This document shows positions 1-8,602 of a stretch of 64,000 nt of DNA, one piece after another. Location: NCBI RefSeq assembly GCF_029392895.1, contig NZ_CP114200.1, positions 5,834,501 to 5,898,500 on the forward strand. Reading direction: 5' to 3'. The notes beneath the pieces were generated by a model that saw only the letters and a program-made list of their open reading frames with translations, made no database searches and was not told where the DNA came from. How positions within the stretch are numbered: the stretch's first letter is position 1; each line of letters opens with the position of its first letter. Origin of the DNA: Streptomyces sp. 71268. Its GTDB lineage: Bacteria > Actinomycetota > Actinomycetes > Streptomycetales > Streptomycetaceae. Both the position numbers and the translations under genes were made by a program.

Positions 1-2228
1 CCGCCCGCCTTGGCCGGTGCCGTGACCGGCGCCTCGCCGGTGCACAGCGGCCCGGTCTTCGGCGGCGTCACGTTGGAGTCGTGCGCACGGTTGTCGCCGG
101 CCCGCGGGAGCGTGAACCTCAGCTTGTCCGCGGTGGGTTGCTCGGGCACCTGGCTGGTGTCCGCGGTGCACACGTCGAACCGCACCGTGTACTTGGCGCC
201 CCGCGTCAGCTCGTACTCGGCACCGACACCGCCGAAGTAGTACTCGCCGTCGGCACTGGTCTCGGTCGTGGCGACCTCCTTGCCGTCGGCGTCCAGCAGG
301 CTGATCGTCGCCCCCGGCAGCAACACGTGCCCCGGGTCCTGGATGCCGTTGTGGTCGCCGTCGAACCACACGACGTTACCGATCTGGATCGGCGCGTTCG
401 CCGCCGCGTACGCGATGTCACCGAGCCCGCCGGCCTTGCCGAAACCGCCCTGCGCCCGGCTGACGAACTCGTACCCGTTGTCCTTCGGGGCGTTGCCCGG
501 ACCCTGACCGGTCGTGATGTCGAAGTACCCGGTCCCGGAGGTGGCCACGTCGACGACCGGGTCGAACTCGGTGCTGGCGACCCACTGTTGCTGCGGGATG
601 TACGCCACCGCTCCGAGCGCGGTCTCCTGGTGCGCGCTGGTGTAGAAGTCGCCCGGGAAGTACTCGACCACGCCGGCGGCCTGACCACCGCTGTTGGCGG
701 GAGTCGCGTGGTTGGGGCAGCTTCCGGTCCCCTCCCACTGGTACTCGCCGGTGGGGGTGGCGCACACCATGGTGATGTCACCACCGGACATGCCGTTCTC
801 CGCCGTGTCGTTCCCCGGCCTGGGGTCGAGCCCGCCCCAGCTCAGCACGTCCATGAACCGGTCACGGAAACCGAGGATCATCGAGCCGTCGCGCGCGAAG
901 GCCATCGATGACAGCTCCGGCTGCGGATCGATGAAGACGTTGCCCTGCTTGCGGTCGTCCCAGGTCTCCAGGTCGGTGTTCCACGGGTTCCAGTGGGTGC
1001 CCTTGTCGTCACCGGCCCCGAAGACGCTGCCGCGGGCGGCCGTGAGCGGGTGGCTGAGCACCGTGGAGAACCGCTTGCCGTCGTACGTGGCGACGACCGC
1101 CTTCAGGTCCGCGCGCTTCTGTGTGCTCTCCGCGCTGCACACGCCGCCGACGTGCAGCGTGTTGTTGTGGAACTGGAGACCGAACGGCCGCCAGTCGTCG
1201 GCGCTCGCGCACCCCGGGTCCGGGATCGGGACCGTCGCCTTGGGCTTGTCGGCCGTCTCGCCCGTGGCGTCGAAGCTCACCAGGCTGCGGGTGCGCAGGT
1301 TCACCGCGTACAGCGTCGAACCGTCATCCGACAGGGCCAGGCCACCGATGCTCTCCTTGCCCGGCGCCTGGGTGAACCCGGGGTCCTTGATCAGGTTCGC
1401 GGTGTCGTGCTCCGTCACCGCGGCGTCCGGCACCCGCGCGAACAGCTTCGGAGCGCCCGAGCCGTCCGCCGGCACCGTGTAGATCGCGCCGCCACCCTGG
1501 GGCCCGTACGCGGAGTAGCGGCGGGCGAACGCGCTCTGGAACAACCGGCCGTCGTCCGTGTCGTACGCCAGCCCGAACGTCGTACCCACCTGGTCCTGCG
1601 TGGCCAGCGTGGTGGGGCAGGCCTTGTCGGTGGGACACGTGCCGCGGGACTTGGCGTCGAACGCCACCAACGCCCGCTTGTCGGTCGCGTTGGCGCCGTT
1701 GTGGATCGGTACGAAGTACCGCGTGTCCGGCAGCGCGTAGTCCGCCGGGTTCCACACCCCCGTCACCACCGAGGCGTCCTTGCCCTCCGACACGTCCACG
1801 AACGACGTGAAGCTGTCGAAGTGGTTCTCCGCCGTGGACGCGGGCGCCGCCCGCAGGTACTTGTCGTACGGCGCCGGAACGCTGACGTCGACCCGGTACC
1901 GGCCACCCTCCAGCTTCGTCGACCCTTCCACCACGACCTTGCCCGTGGCGTCCGTGACGCCGCGCACGACGTGCCCTTCGGGGTCGGTGACCTCCACCTT
2001 CATGCCCCGCTGCGGCACGTCCATGGTCGCGTTGACCACGCCGGTGCCGAAGAAGTCGCGCAGCACCTGGACCGTCAGCGTGCCGTCGTCGGCCGAAGCG
2101 GCGGCCGGCCCAGCCGTCGCCCCCAGGGCGCCGCCTGCCAACAGGAGAACGGACAACCCGATGCGCCCCGACGACTCCGTGAGTCTCCGGGTTAACCCGC
2201 GCGGGTCGTCCCTATCGACTCGGTTCAT
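1..2228 (-). CDS. Secreted SdrD B-like / beta-propeller surface protein (3' end beyond window)
   Basis: This reads leftwards from an ATG at 2228 and has no stop before the window edge, so about 742 residues of the N-terminal part are visible. A twin-Arg-poor but clear Sec-type signal (RRLTESS then GLSVLLLAGGALGATAG, cleavage near AAASA-DD) opens the protein. A carboxypeptidase-regulatory-like stretch follows (residues about 45-110). The middle is a WD/propeller-like secreted region with repeated phrases such as 'GLALSDDGSTLYAVN'. From about residue 640 comes an SdrD B-type repeat (IGNVVWFDGDHNGIQDPG, then LLPGATISLLDADGKEV). In this family such repeats often precede a sortase signal, which would lie outside the window. 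The role is probably a cell-surface or secreted structural/adhesive protein of aerial growth; the exact function is unknown. The start is supported by a GAGAGAAG-like ribosome site upstream. Confidence 0.85.
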   Translation of the reverse strand, partial: MNRVDRDDPRGLTRRLTESSGRIGLSVLLLAGGALGATAGPAAASADDGTLTVQVLRDFFGTGVVNATMDVPQRGMKVEVTDPEGHVVRGVTDATGKVVVEGSTKLEGGRYRVDVSVPAPYDKYLRAAPASTAENHFDSFTSFVDVSEGKDASVVTGVWNPADYALPDTRYFVPIHNGANATDKRALVAFDAKSRGTCPTDKACPTTLATQDQVGTTFGLAYDTDDGRLFQSAFARRYSAYGPQGGGAIYTVPADGSGAPKLFARVPDAAVTEHDTANLIKDPGFTQAPGKESIGGLALSDDGSTLYAVNLRTRSLVSFDATGETADKPKATVPIPDPGCASADDWRPFGLQFHNNTLHVGGVCSAESTQKRADLKAVVATYDGKRFSTVLSHPLTAARGSVFGAGDDKGTHWNPWNTDLETWDDRKQGNVFIDPQPELSSMAFARDGSMILGFRDRFMDVLSWGGLDPRPGNDTAENGMSGGDITMVCATPTGEYQWEGTGSCPNHATPANSGGQAAGVVEYFPGDFYTSAHQETALGAVAYIPQQQWVASTEFDPVVDVATSGTGYFDITTGQGPGNAPKDNGYEFVSRAQGGFGKAGGLGDIAYAAANAPIQIGNVVWFDGDHNGIQDPGHVLLPGATISLLDADGKEVATTETSADGEYYFGGVGAEYELTRGAKYTVRFDVCTADTSQVPEQPTADKLRFTLPRAGDNRAHDSNVTPPKTGPLCTGEAPVTAPAKAG

Positions 2229-3023
2229 GGCATCACACTCCACACTTCTCTCGTCGTGTCACTTCTGTCGTGAAACGAAGCACCCGCTTCTCGCCACACG
2301 TCCACTTCATGACTTCGGGCGGACGCCGGCCGCGAACATCAGGGAAGAAAAAGGGCCCACTGACGTTGCGTGGACCGCTTTGTGATGGCCGTCTGGGTGT
2401 ATTGGGGCAGTACGTAAGCGTGGCAGACCAGGAAAAGCAAACGCACGTTCACGGCCTCGGGTGAACCCGTCCCGGGTAGCGTGTTCTCGCAGCTCAAGCA
2501 CGGTGCCCCCACCCCACACCACCCTCACTGACCGCCATCGCGAGCAGCGCGCGATATCTTATCCCCGGTTTCCTGCCGTCACCAGCAAAACTCCTCTTTT
2601 CAGTCGCCGCCCCGACGTCCCGCGAGAGGGCGCGGAATGCGCCCGGAAAAGTGTGCGACGGTGGACGGGTGGCCGAATATGGCCCGTCGATACTGGTCGC
2701 CCGGAGGGCGCGCCGTGGATGCGCGTGCTCATACGTACGCGGCGTACGCCCCCGTCCTCGCCCCGGCCCGCCGGCCGGCCGACCTCCGGGTTTCGGCGGT
2801 GTGGGCGCTGGCGTGGGGGCTGGGTCGGGTGCGGGAGCGGGGTGGTTGGGGCGGGAGAGGGAGGCGCTGCGGCGTAAGGGGCCTGCTGGCTCGTGCCTGA
2901 GCATGGTCAACTGCGGCTGTTGCAGGGGCGTTTGGAGTCGCGTTTCGGACACACCGGCGTGCGCCTGTCTGCGGGCTGAGAGGGCCGACGGTGGCGTTCT
3001 GGTCCACCGTCCTGAAGGTCGCG
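2229..3023. other. Gene-free interval of about 0.8 kb
   Basis: This lies between the start of the surface-protein gene and the end of the HAD gene. Open frames here have arginine/proline-rich shadow composition on both strands and no recognisable domain. The right half is G-rich. The promoter and leader of the leftward surface-protein gene must lie in the left part; no clear -35/-10 pair was picked out. Confidence 0.5.
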
Positions 3024-3701
3024 TCAGCCCACGATCAGGCGCAGTGCCCGCTCCGTGTCGGCGAGATCCGGCAGCACCTGTGTCGCGCCCGCCGCTGTCA
3101 GGTCGGCCGCGCTCGTGTGGCCGGTCGCTACGCCGATGACTCGTACGCCGTGCGCCAGTCCGCCGCGCACATCGGCCGGTGTGTCCCCGAGGAGTACCGC
3201 CTGCTCGGCCGGGGTGTCGGAACGGCGCAAGGCGACGCGTACCAGGCCCGGCCGTTCGTCGGCGTCCTCTCCGAACGACCCGATGCCCAGGTCGAGTTCA
3301 TGTTCCAGACCGAACGCTGCCAGCTTTACCTCGGCGGCTGTGCGGATGTTGCCGGTCACGACCGTCTGCCGAACCTCCGGGCGCTGGGCCAGGGCGGCGA
3401 TGAGTTGGCGGGCGCCGGACAGGGCCTGACCGCGTACGCGTAGTTCGGCCGCGTGCCGTACGTGCGCGGCGCCCAGGGCGTGCGCGAACCGCTCGAACAA
3501 CTCCCGGCTGTCACGCACTCCATGGCGCCTGGCCGTCTCGCGGAGAATGACGGGCTCGGTCAGTCCCTCGATGCTTGCCTGCTCGCGCAGTTCGACGCCC
3601 GTGACCTCGCGGAACGCGGCGGCCCACAGCTCGCGCCCCATGCCGCGGGTGTCCACGAGAGTGTGGTCGATGTCCCAGAGCACCAGCAGCCCGTCCGGCA
3701 T
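3024..3701 (-). CDS. HAD-superfamily phosphatase
   Basis: A 225-residue haloacid-dehalogenase-type hydrolase. Motif I is WDIDHTLVDT near the N-terminus (residues about 8-17) with the two catalytic aspartates. Motif II is VVTGN (Thr in a VxTG context), and motif III/IV is the LLGDTPADVRGG segment near residue 170. Cap sequence sits between motifs I and II, as in phosphoglycolate-phosphatase-like (C1 cap) members. The open frame extends further upstream, but the ATG at 3701 places motif I eight residues from the N-terminus, which is typical of the family; the upstream extension has no homology-like composition. It probably hydrolyses a small phosphorylated metabolite; the substrate cannot be told. 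It is divergent from the XRE regulator, with 67 bp between the two starts. Confidence 0.85.
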   Translation of the reverse strand: MPDGLLVLWDIDHTLVDTRGMGRELWAAAFREVTGVELREQASIEGLTEPVILRETARRHGVRDSRELFERFAHALGAAHVRHAAELRVRGQALSGARQLIAALAQRPEVRQTVVTGNIRTAAEVKLAAFGLEHELDLGIGSFGEDADERPGLVRVALRRSDTPAEQAVLLGDTPADVRGGLAHGVRVIGVATGHTSAADLTAAGATQVLPDLADTERALRLIVG

Positions 3702-3768
3702 CGCTGCGTCACCGTCACGTCGTCGCGTCGGAGTACCGTTTTGGTGTCGAGTCAGAACGGAGCTCAGT

Positions 3769-4953
3769 ATGCCCGAGGCCCCTGGCACTATCGGCCAACG
3801 ACTGCAAATCGCCCGGAAAAGGCGCGGCCTTTCCCAGAGCGAACTGGCCAAAGCCGCTGACCTATCCGTCTCCACCGTGCGCAAGCTGGAACAGGGAGAG
3901 CGGACCGACGTGCGGTTGGAGACCGCCCACCAACTCGCTCGCGCGCTCGGTGTCACCACGTCCCACCTGCTCACCGAGGCACCGACACCTTGGCGTCCGG
4001 CCGTACCCGAGGATATTTGGCGTCCCGTGATGGCAGCGCTGGGAGCGCCTACTGACCAACTGTCTGATCCTCCGACGCCTGCCGGGGTCTCCGGTGCCCT
4101 CGCGGGAGGTCGGGCGCTGTTCGCGACAGAGCGGTACGACGCCCTAGGTGGAATGCTCCCCGCGCTCATCCGGGATGCCCGGGCCCTCGATGACTCTCAG
4201 ACATCGCGGCGCCTGCGCTACCAGACCATGCAACTTGCCACGTCCTTCCTGGGGCAGGTACGGCAATACGAGGCGGCCGACGACACCGCGCAGCGCGCGC
4301 TGGACTCCGCCACCGACGAACTCGACGGGGGAGCGGCGATCGTTGCCCAATGTCAGCAGATGCTGCGGCGAGGACGCCTTGCTGAAGTCGCCGAGTTGGC
4401 TACTCGCTGGGCGGACGATGTCGAGCCTCGCATGTCCCGCGCGACGACCGAGGAACTGGCAGTCTGGGGCGGCCTCCAACTACGCATCGGCGCCGCATCC
4501 GTACGTGACAACCGCAAGCAGGAGGCCGCCGACGCCCTGCGAATGGCGCACATCGCGGCGGTCGGGCTCGGTCGTGAGGTGATCAGCGCCCCGGACTACC
4601 TGCGGCACTTCGGTCCAGTGACGGTTACTCACCAACGCGCCGAGCACGCCGCCATCCAGCGGCGGCCCGATCGCGTACTGCGGCTGCACAGTGCCGTACG
4701 CGAGTGGGTGCCCGCGCAAGGTGGCGGGAAGAGCGGCAGGTGCCGGCACCTGCTGGACGTGGCGGACGCCCACCTCCGCCTGCGGGACGAGGCGCGCTGC
4801 GTACGTGTGCTCCAGCAGGTGCGAGCCGAGGCGCCACAGTGGATTGTCGCGCAGCGCTACGCGCAGGACATCATGGGGCGCGTTATCGAACGGCGGCGGA
4901 CGCTTACCCCCGAAATGCGGGTACTGGCCGACGCGTTGGGGGTGCCGCTGTGA
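3769..4953 (+). CDS. XRE-family regulator with TPR-like C-terminal half
   Basis: A 394-residue protein. The N-terminal helix-turn-helix is evident at residues about 6-65 (IGQRLQIARKRRGLSQSELAK, ending in the recognition helix VSTVRKLEQGERT). The remaining 300 residues are helical and Ala/Arg-rich with TPR-like spacing (QYEAADDTAQRAL, RRGRLAEVAELATRW). This is the architecture of streptomycete XRE/TPR regulators that sense a peptide or a protein partner. The ATG at 3769, with GGAG six bases upstream, puts the HTH at the N-terminus; the frame continues upstream into the divergent HAD gene without sense. Three short genes of unknown function follow on the same strand and probably form its regulated or partner operon. 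Confidence 0.88.
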   Translation: MPEAPGTIGQRLQIARKRRGLSQSELAKAADLSVSTVRKLEQGERTDVRLETAHQLARALGVTTSHLLTEAPTPWRPAVPEDIWRPVMAALGAPTDQLSDPPTPAGVSGALAGGRALFATERYDALGGMLPALIRDARALDDSQTSRRLRYQTMQLATSFLGQVRQYEAADDTAQRALDSATDELDGGAAIVAQCQQMLRRGRLAEVAELATRWADDVEPRMSRATTEELAVWGGLQLRIGAASVRDNRKQEAADALRMAHIAAVGLGREVISAPDYLRHFGPVTVTHQRAEHAAIQRRPDRVLRLHSAVREWVPAQGGGKSGRCRHLLDVADAHLRLRDEARCVRVLQQVRAEAPQWIVAQRYAQDIMGRVIERRRTLTPEMRVLADALGVPL

Positions 4954-5064
4954 CGCTCCGTGGCACAACGCGGTAGCACCTCGTCAGATTGCCCTTGAGG
5001 CCCCATCCGCCGAATCCTTACGGTCAGTCATCAACCGATCACCGATGACGCCGGAGGCTGCGCC

Positions 5065-5517
5065 ATGTCCACCGAACCGACCACACCCACTCCGCCCCAC
5101 GACTGGATTCCCCCCGGCGGAGGCGTGCGCTGGACGCGGGTTGGCGAACTGGGGTGGCACGCGCTCACGTTGCCCATGCATCGCGGTGACCGCGTCCTCG
5201 CCGAACTGGGTGAGGACAGCGGGGCCGTGATCCAGATGGACGGCGAGCAGCAGCTCACCTGGCTCATCGAGCCGTGGGCCGAGGCCGTGCGGCACCTGCG
5301 GGAGCGGGAGGGTGTGACGCTGGCCGGGGATGACGGCAGCTACCTGTTCGTGCCCGGCATGACGCGGGCCCGGCTGTGTTGGTGGCGGGTCGCGCCGGAG
5401 CCCGGGCGGTTGCTGACCGACGCGGGGCGGCTGGCCGAGGCGTACGCCGTCGTCCAGCGGTCCGTCGGGCGTACGGCGGAGAGCCGGCCCGACCGGGCTC
5501 GCGGGGGCGTCTGGTGA
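5065..5517 (+). CDS. Small conserved-looking protein of unknown function, downstream of XRE regulator
   Basis: A 150-residue, tryptophan-rich, soluble protein with no signal peptide. I do not recognise a domain. It starts with a Pro/Thr-rich leader (residues 1-20), followed by a compact domain containing GVRWTRVGELGWHAL and a basic C-terminus. It begins 111 bp after the XRE gene, and its stop overlaps the start of the next gene (GTGA), so it is translationally coupled to it. The neighbourhood suggests that the three small genes work with the XRE/TPR regulator, as in the many paralogous streptomycete XRE-linked operons, but no activity can be assigned. Confidence 0.7.
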   Translation: MSTEPTTPTPPHDWIPPGGGVRWTRVGELGWHALTLPMHRGDRVLAELGEDSGAVIQMDGEQQLTWLIEPWAEAVRHLREREGVTLAGDDGSYLFVPGMTRARLCWWRVAPEPGRLLTDAGRLAEAYAVVQRSVGRTAESRPDRARGGVW

Positions 5518-6104
5518 GGGAGCGTGCCTGGGTTCCGCCGGCGGGCGAGGCGGTGACGCTGCTGCTCACGGGGGAGCGGTGGGACGCCGTACGTACCCAC
5601 ACGGCCATCGCCGCCCGTGCCTTCGACGTCCTGGACGGCATCGAGGGCAGCGCCGCGATCATCGACCCCCACGCCTGCACCGCGTACTGGCTGCTCCCGC
5701 CGCGCGAGGCGGCCCTCGCGCCGTGGGAGCAGTGGGAGCGGCTGCGGCCGTACGTCACCGTGCTCCCGGCCCGCACCGACACCAGCGTCACCTATCTCGG
5801 CGTACCGCCCGCAGGCCGGCACAACGGTCCTGGCCTGCACTGGCGGGTGCCGGGTGGGTGGTCGGGGGACTACCTGAGCCGGCCCGCCATCCTCTCCGCG
5901 GCGCTGGCCCCGGCCGTGCTCTCCGTCCACGGGGCGGACGCCCTCCCGTTGCGATGTCAGGTCTGTGACCGTGCCGTCGAGCGGGATCGGGCCGTTACCG
6001 CCGTGGGCCGTCGTCGTCCGGACGATCCCGTACGCCGACGGCTCACCGCGCACCGCGCGTGCGCGCGCCACGCCCGTCTGACCATCAAAGGCCCAGCCCA
6101 GTGA
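5514..6104 (+). CDS. Unknown protein with a C-terminal Cys/His cluster
   Basis: A 196-residue soluble protein. The GTG at 5514 overlaps the preceding stop by four bases and is preferred to earlier in-frame starts that would overlap the previous gene by more than 130 bp. Residues 1-140 resemble no family I recognise. Near the C-terminus it has CQVC (Cys148 and Cys151), then HRAC (His180 and Cys183), a spacing that could bind zinc. Its end again overlaps the next start by GTGA. This coupling argues that genes 5065-6376 are made in a fixed ratio from one mRNA. Confidence 0.72.
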   Translation: MRERAWVPPAGEAVTLLLTGERWDAVRTHTAIAARAFDVLDGIEGSAAIIDPHACTAYWLLPPREAALAPWEQWERLRPYVTVLPARTDTSVTYLGVPPAGRHNGPGLHWRVPGGWSGDYLSRPAILSAALAPAVLSVHGADALPLRCQVCDRAVERDRAVTAVGRRRPDDPVRRRLTAHRACARHARLTIKGPAQ

Positions 6105-6376
6105 CCCGCAGCCACTACCGCTTCGTCGCCATGACCGTCGACATGGACCCCAGCCAACCGCCCCCGCTCACCCGGGCGGTGTGCCGCACGTGCGGCGACC
6201 GTTCGCCCGAGGTCGACCCCACGTACGACCTCGAAGCCCAGTGCGCCCACGCCCAGCGCTGGTGCAGCGCCCACACGGCGCGCGACCACCCGGGTGGCCG
6301 GCACTTCGACTACACCGCCACCATCACCTGGCACTGGACCGTCACGCCGGAGGAGGACATCGGTCCGTCGGCGTGA
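6101..6376 (+). CDS. DUF7848-like small protein
   Basis: A 91-residue protein starting at GTG 6101 in a four-base overlap with the preceding gene. It begins TRSHYRFVAMTVDMDP and has a CRTCG pair, an internal CAHAQRW segment, a HTARDHPGGRHF stretch and a final tryptophan-rich strand (TITWHWTV). This order (R-x-F-V, Cys pair, W-x-x-x-H, G-H-x-x-F) matches the small streptomycete proteins grouped as DUF7848, usually found next to XRE regulators. The Cys/His residues could bind a metal. Its function is unknown. An earlier in-frame ATG at 6059 would overlap the previous gene by 46 bp and is less likely. Confidence 0.72.
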   Translation: MTRSHYRFVAMTVDMDPSQPPPLTRAVCRTCGDRSPEVDPTYDLEAQCAHAQRWCSAHTARDHPGGRHFDYTATITWHWTVTPEEDIGPSA

Positions 6377-6460
6377 GCGCGGGACTCCCGGGACTTCAGG
6401 GCCTCCCGGGCCGCCCGGTGGGCCGGCGGTCCGCCGAGCGGCCCGGCCGCGCGTCGGGGC

Positions 6461-7036
6461 TCACCGCAGGAGGCGGACCCGCATGCACTCGTCCGGCGTA
6501 CCAATGGCCCAGTACTGCGCGGTGCCGCGTGCGCCGCTGTAGGCGCCCGTGCCGCCGGTGATGGCCATCTCGAGCGAGCTGCCTCCCTTTGGCGCGAGCG
6601 ACTGCATCGTCACCGAGCCTCGGCCGATCTCCACCGTGATCACGCACTGTGTCGTGGCCTTGGCGCCCTCGATATGAACGGTCTTGCAGGAACCGGCGCC
6701 GAGTCCGACCTCGCGGCCGTCCCTTATGGCTCGGCCGGAAAAGGAGTTGAAGTCGCCCAGGCTCGGTCCTGCCGGGCCGAGGTCCGTCTCCGCGTGCTGT
6801 TCGTTCTTCAGCTTGATATCGATGACCTGGACCCGTGGCTTTTCCGGGGTGCTGCTGGCGCTGCCGCTGGTGGTGGCGTCCGCGCTGCTCACGGCGCAGA
6901 CGCCGACAGCGGCGGCGGCCAGCGACACCCCGAGGAACTTCCTCAGCTTCGCCCGCCTCTTGATGGCACCCTGACCATTCCCCGGCCCCTGCCCCGGGCG
7001 GTGCGCGTCAATGGTCTTCGGATATCCGACGCCCAT
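6461..7036 (-). CDS. Secreted allene-oxide-cyclase-like barrel protein
   Basis: A 191-residue exported protein. A basic N-terminal stretch (IKRRAKLRKF) precedes a hydrophobic core (LGVSLAAAAVGVCAV) and a likely cleavage after SSADA. The mature part carries the signature of the allene-oxide-cyclase/dirigent-type eight-stranded barrel: a Cys-containing strand (CVITVEIGRGSVTMQ) followed by the conserved turn ITGGTGAYSGARGTAQ. Plant members act on oxylipins or guide radical coupling; bacterial secreted members have no settled role. The start ATG at 7036 has a GAGGGG ribosome site at good distance. It is convergent with the DUF7848-like gene, leaving an 84-bp G/C-rich gap with dyads that may terminate both. 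Confidence 0.8.
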   Translation of the reverse strand: MGVGYPKTIDAHRPGQGPGNGQGAIKRRAKLRKFLGVSLAAAAVGVCAVSSADATTSGSASSTPEKPRVQVIDIKLKNEQHAETDLGPAGPSLGDFNSFSGRAIRDGREVGLGAGSCKTVHIEGAKATTQCVITVEIGRGSVTMQSLAPKGGSSLEMAITGGTGAYSGARGTAQYWAIGTPDECMRVRLLR

Positions 7037-7219
7037 GGTGAATTCCCCTCGTTGCGAACCCCGATGCGAACACTCCTGACGCTATGACTTCGCTTTCCGT
7101 GCGTCTAAGGCCAATATCGCTATGACGTCATGTTCGTCGGGGCATGGTGGAAATCCACCGACCGGGCTCGGGCTCGGGCAGGCGCGACCGGGCGTGCGTG
7201 CTTCGGCGTGGGCCGGCCG

Positions 7220-8602
7220 CTACACCAGGTCGTCCACCGCCTCGCCCGGGTGGCCGGTGGCCGGCTTGGCGGCCGGGGCTGACGTCGCGGTCGGGGCCGG
7301 GGCCAAGCCGGCCGGGGGCTCCGCCCGGTCCGTGGGCCGGTCCGCGTCGGCCGCCGCCACCGACTCCTGCTCCAGCCGCTCGTTCTCGTCCCGTACCCGG
7401 CCGCCCCAGCGGATCACGGGGGCCATCGCGGCCGAGACCGCGACGAACAGCCCGCCCAGCAGAATCCAGCCGGGGGCGCCCCAGTAGACGATGAGGCCGG
7501 TGAGCACCAGCGGGCCGAGCATCTCGGCGACGGTGATGCCGTTGCCGAAGAACGCCTGGTACTGGCCCGTCTTGCCCTTGGGGGCCAGCCCGAAGCTGAC
7601 CTCCCACTCGCCGGCGGCCTGCATCATCTCGCCGACGACCATCAGGCCCGCGGCGACGACGAGCAGGACGCCGGCCGTCCAGGCCGAGTCCCAGGTGCCG
7701 GAGAAGGCGAACGCGACGCACGCGGCGGCCAGCAGGAAGCTGCCGAGGAGGAGGTAGCGGATGGCGCTGGTCAGGTCCTTGACGCCCTCCGAGACGCGGA
7801 CCTGGAACAGCGCCACGACCACAGTGTTCAGCATCAGCATCACCGAGAGCAGCGACACCGGCGCCGAGGTGTGCTCGCTGATCCACAGCGGCAGGGCCAC
7901 GGCGATCAGCGGCACGTACAGCAGCAGCACCGTGTTCAGGACGCTGATCACCACGTACGGGGCGTCCCGGAAGACCGACTTGCTGGTCGACTTGCCGTCC
8001 GGGGAGAGCTGCTCCTTCGGGACCGGGGCCACGGCCGGCAGTCGGCGCAGGATGTACGCGGCGATCAGGAAGGCGATGCCGTTCAGCGCGAACGCGGCGT
8101 AGTACGCGCCCTGTCGGTCGAAGAGCAGCACGAGGCCACCGAGGCCGGCGCCGATCGTCATGCCCGCGTTGTAGCTCGACTGGACGAACGCCCGCACCCG
8201 GGTCACCTGCTCCTTGGGCACCAGACCGGCGAGCAGTGCCTGTTCGGCGGCCGAGCCACCGCGCTGGCTCACCGCGTACGCGCACGAGGCGATGATGAAC
8301 GGCACGAAGGAGGTGATGAAGATGAAGGAGGCCACCGACAGGGCCGCGCAGACGAAGAGGGTGACCGAGGTCCCTCGCGGGCCCACCCGGTCGGCCAGGT
8401 GGCCCAGCGGCACGCTCAGTACGAGGGCGGCGGACCAGCCGATGGTCAGGCCCAGGCTCATCTGGAACGGGGACAGCCCGACGATGCGGGTGAAGTAGAG
8501 CGCGGCGCAGATGTTGTAGGCGCCGTCACCGAGGCGGCACACCAGTTGGGCGAGCGCCAGGCCGCGCGGCGGGCCCGGGGGCGGGATCAGATCCTTGAAC
8601 AC
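7220..8602 (-). CDS. MFS transporter, probable exporter of the NRPS product
   Basis: A 460-residue major-facilitator protein with about 12 membrane segments. The first loop shows the family motif GHLADRVGPRG, and later segments such as YVVISVLNTVLLLYVPLIAVAL are strongly hydrophobic. A charged, proline-rich cytoplasmic tail ends the protein. The GTG at 8602 is preceded by AAGGAG five bases upstream, which decides it over the longer upstream frame. It lies next to the mbtH/NRPS genes but on the opposite strand and separated by a 1.5-kb gene-free stretch. Export of the peptide, and self-resistance, is the likely job by position; the substrate is not shown by sequence. Confidence 0.85.
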   Translation of the reverse strand: MFKDLIPPPGPPRGLALAQLVCRLGDGAYNICAALYFTRIVGLSPFQMSLGLTIGWSAALVLSVPLGHLADRVGPRGTSVTLFVCAALSVASFIFITSFVPFIIASCAYAVSQRGGSAAEQALLAGLVPKEQVTRVRAFVQSSYNAGMTIGAGLGGLVLLFDRQGAYYAAFALNGIAFLIAAYILRRLPAVAPVPKEQLSPDGKSTSKSVFRDAPYVVISVLNTVLLLYVPLIAVALPLWISEHTSAPVSLLSVMLMLNTVVVALFQVRVSEGVKDLTSAIRYLLLGSFLLAAACVAFAFSGTWDSAWTAGVLLVVAAGLMVVGEMMQAAGEWEVSFGLAPKGKTGQYQAFFGNGITVAEMLGPLVLTGLIVYWGAPGWILLGGLFVAVSAAMAPVIRWGGRVRDENERLEQESVAAADADRPTDRAEPPAGLAPAPTATSAPAAKPATGHPGEAVDDLV

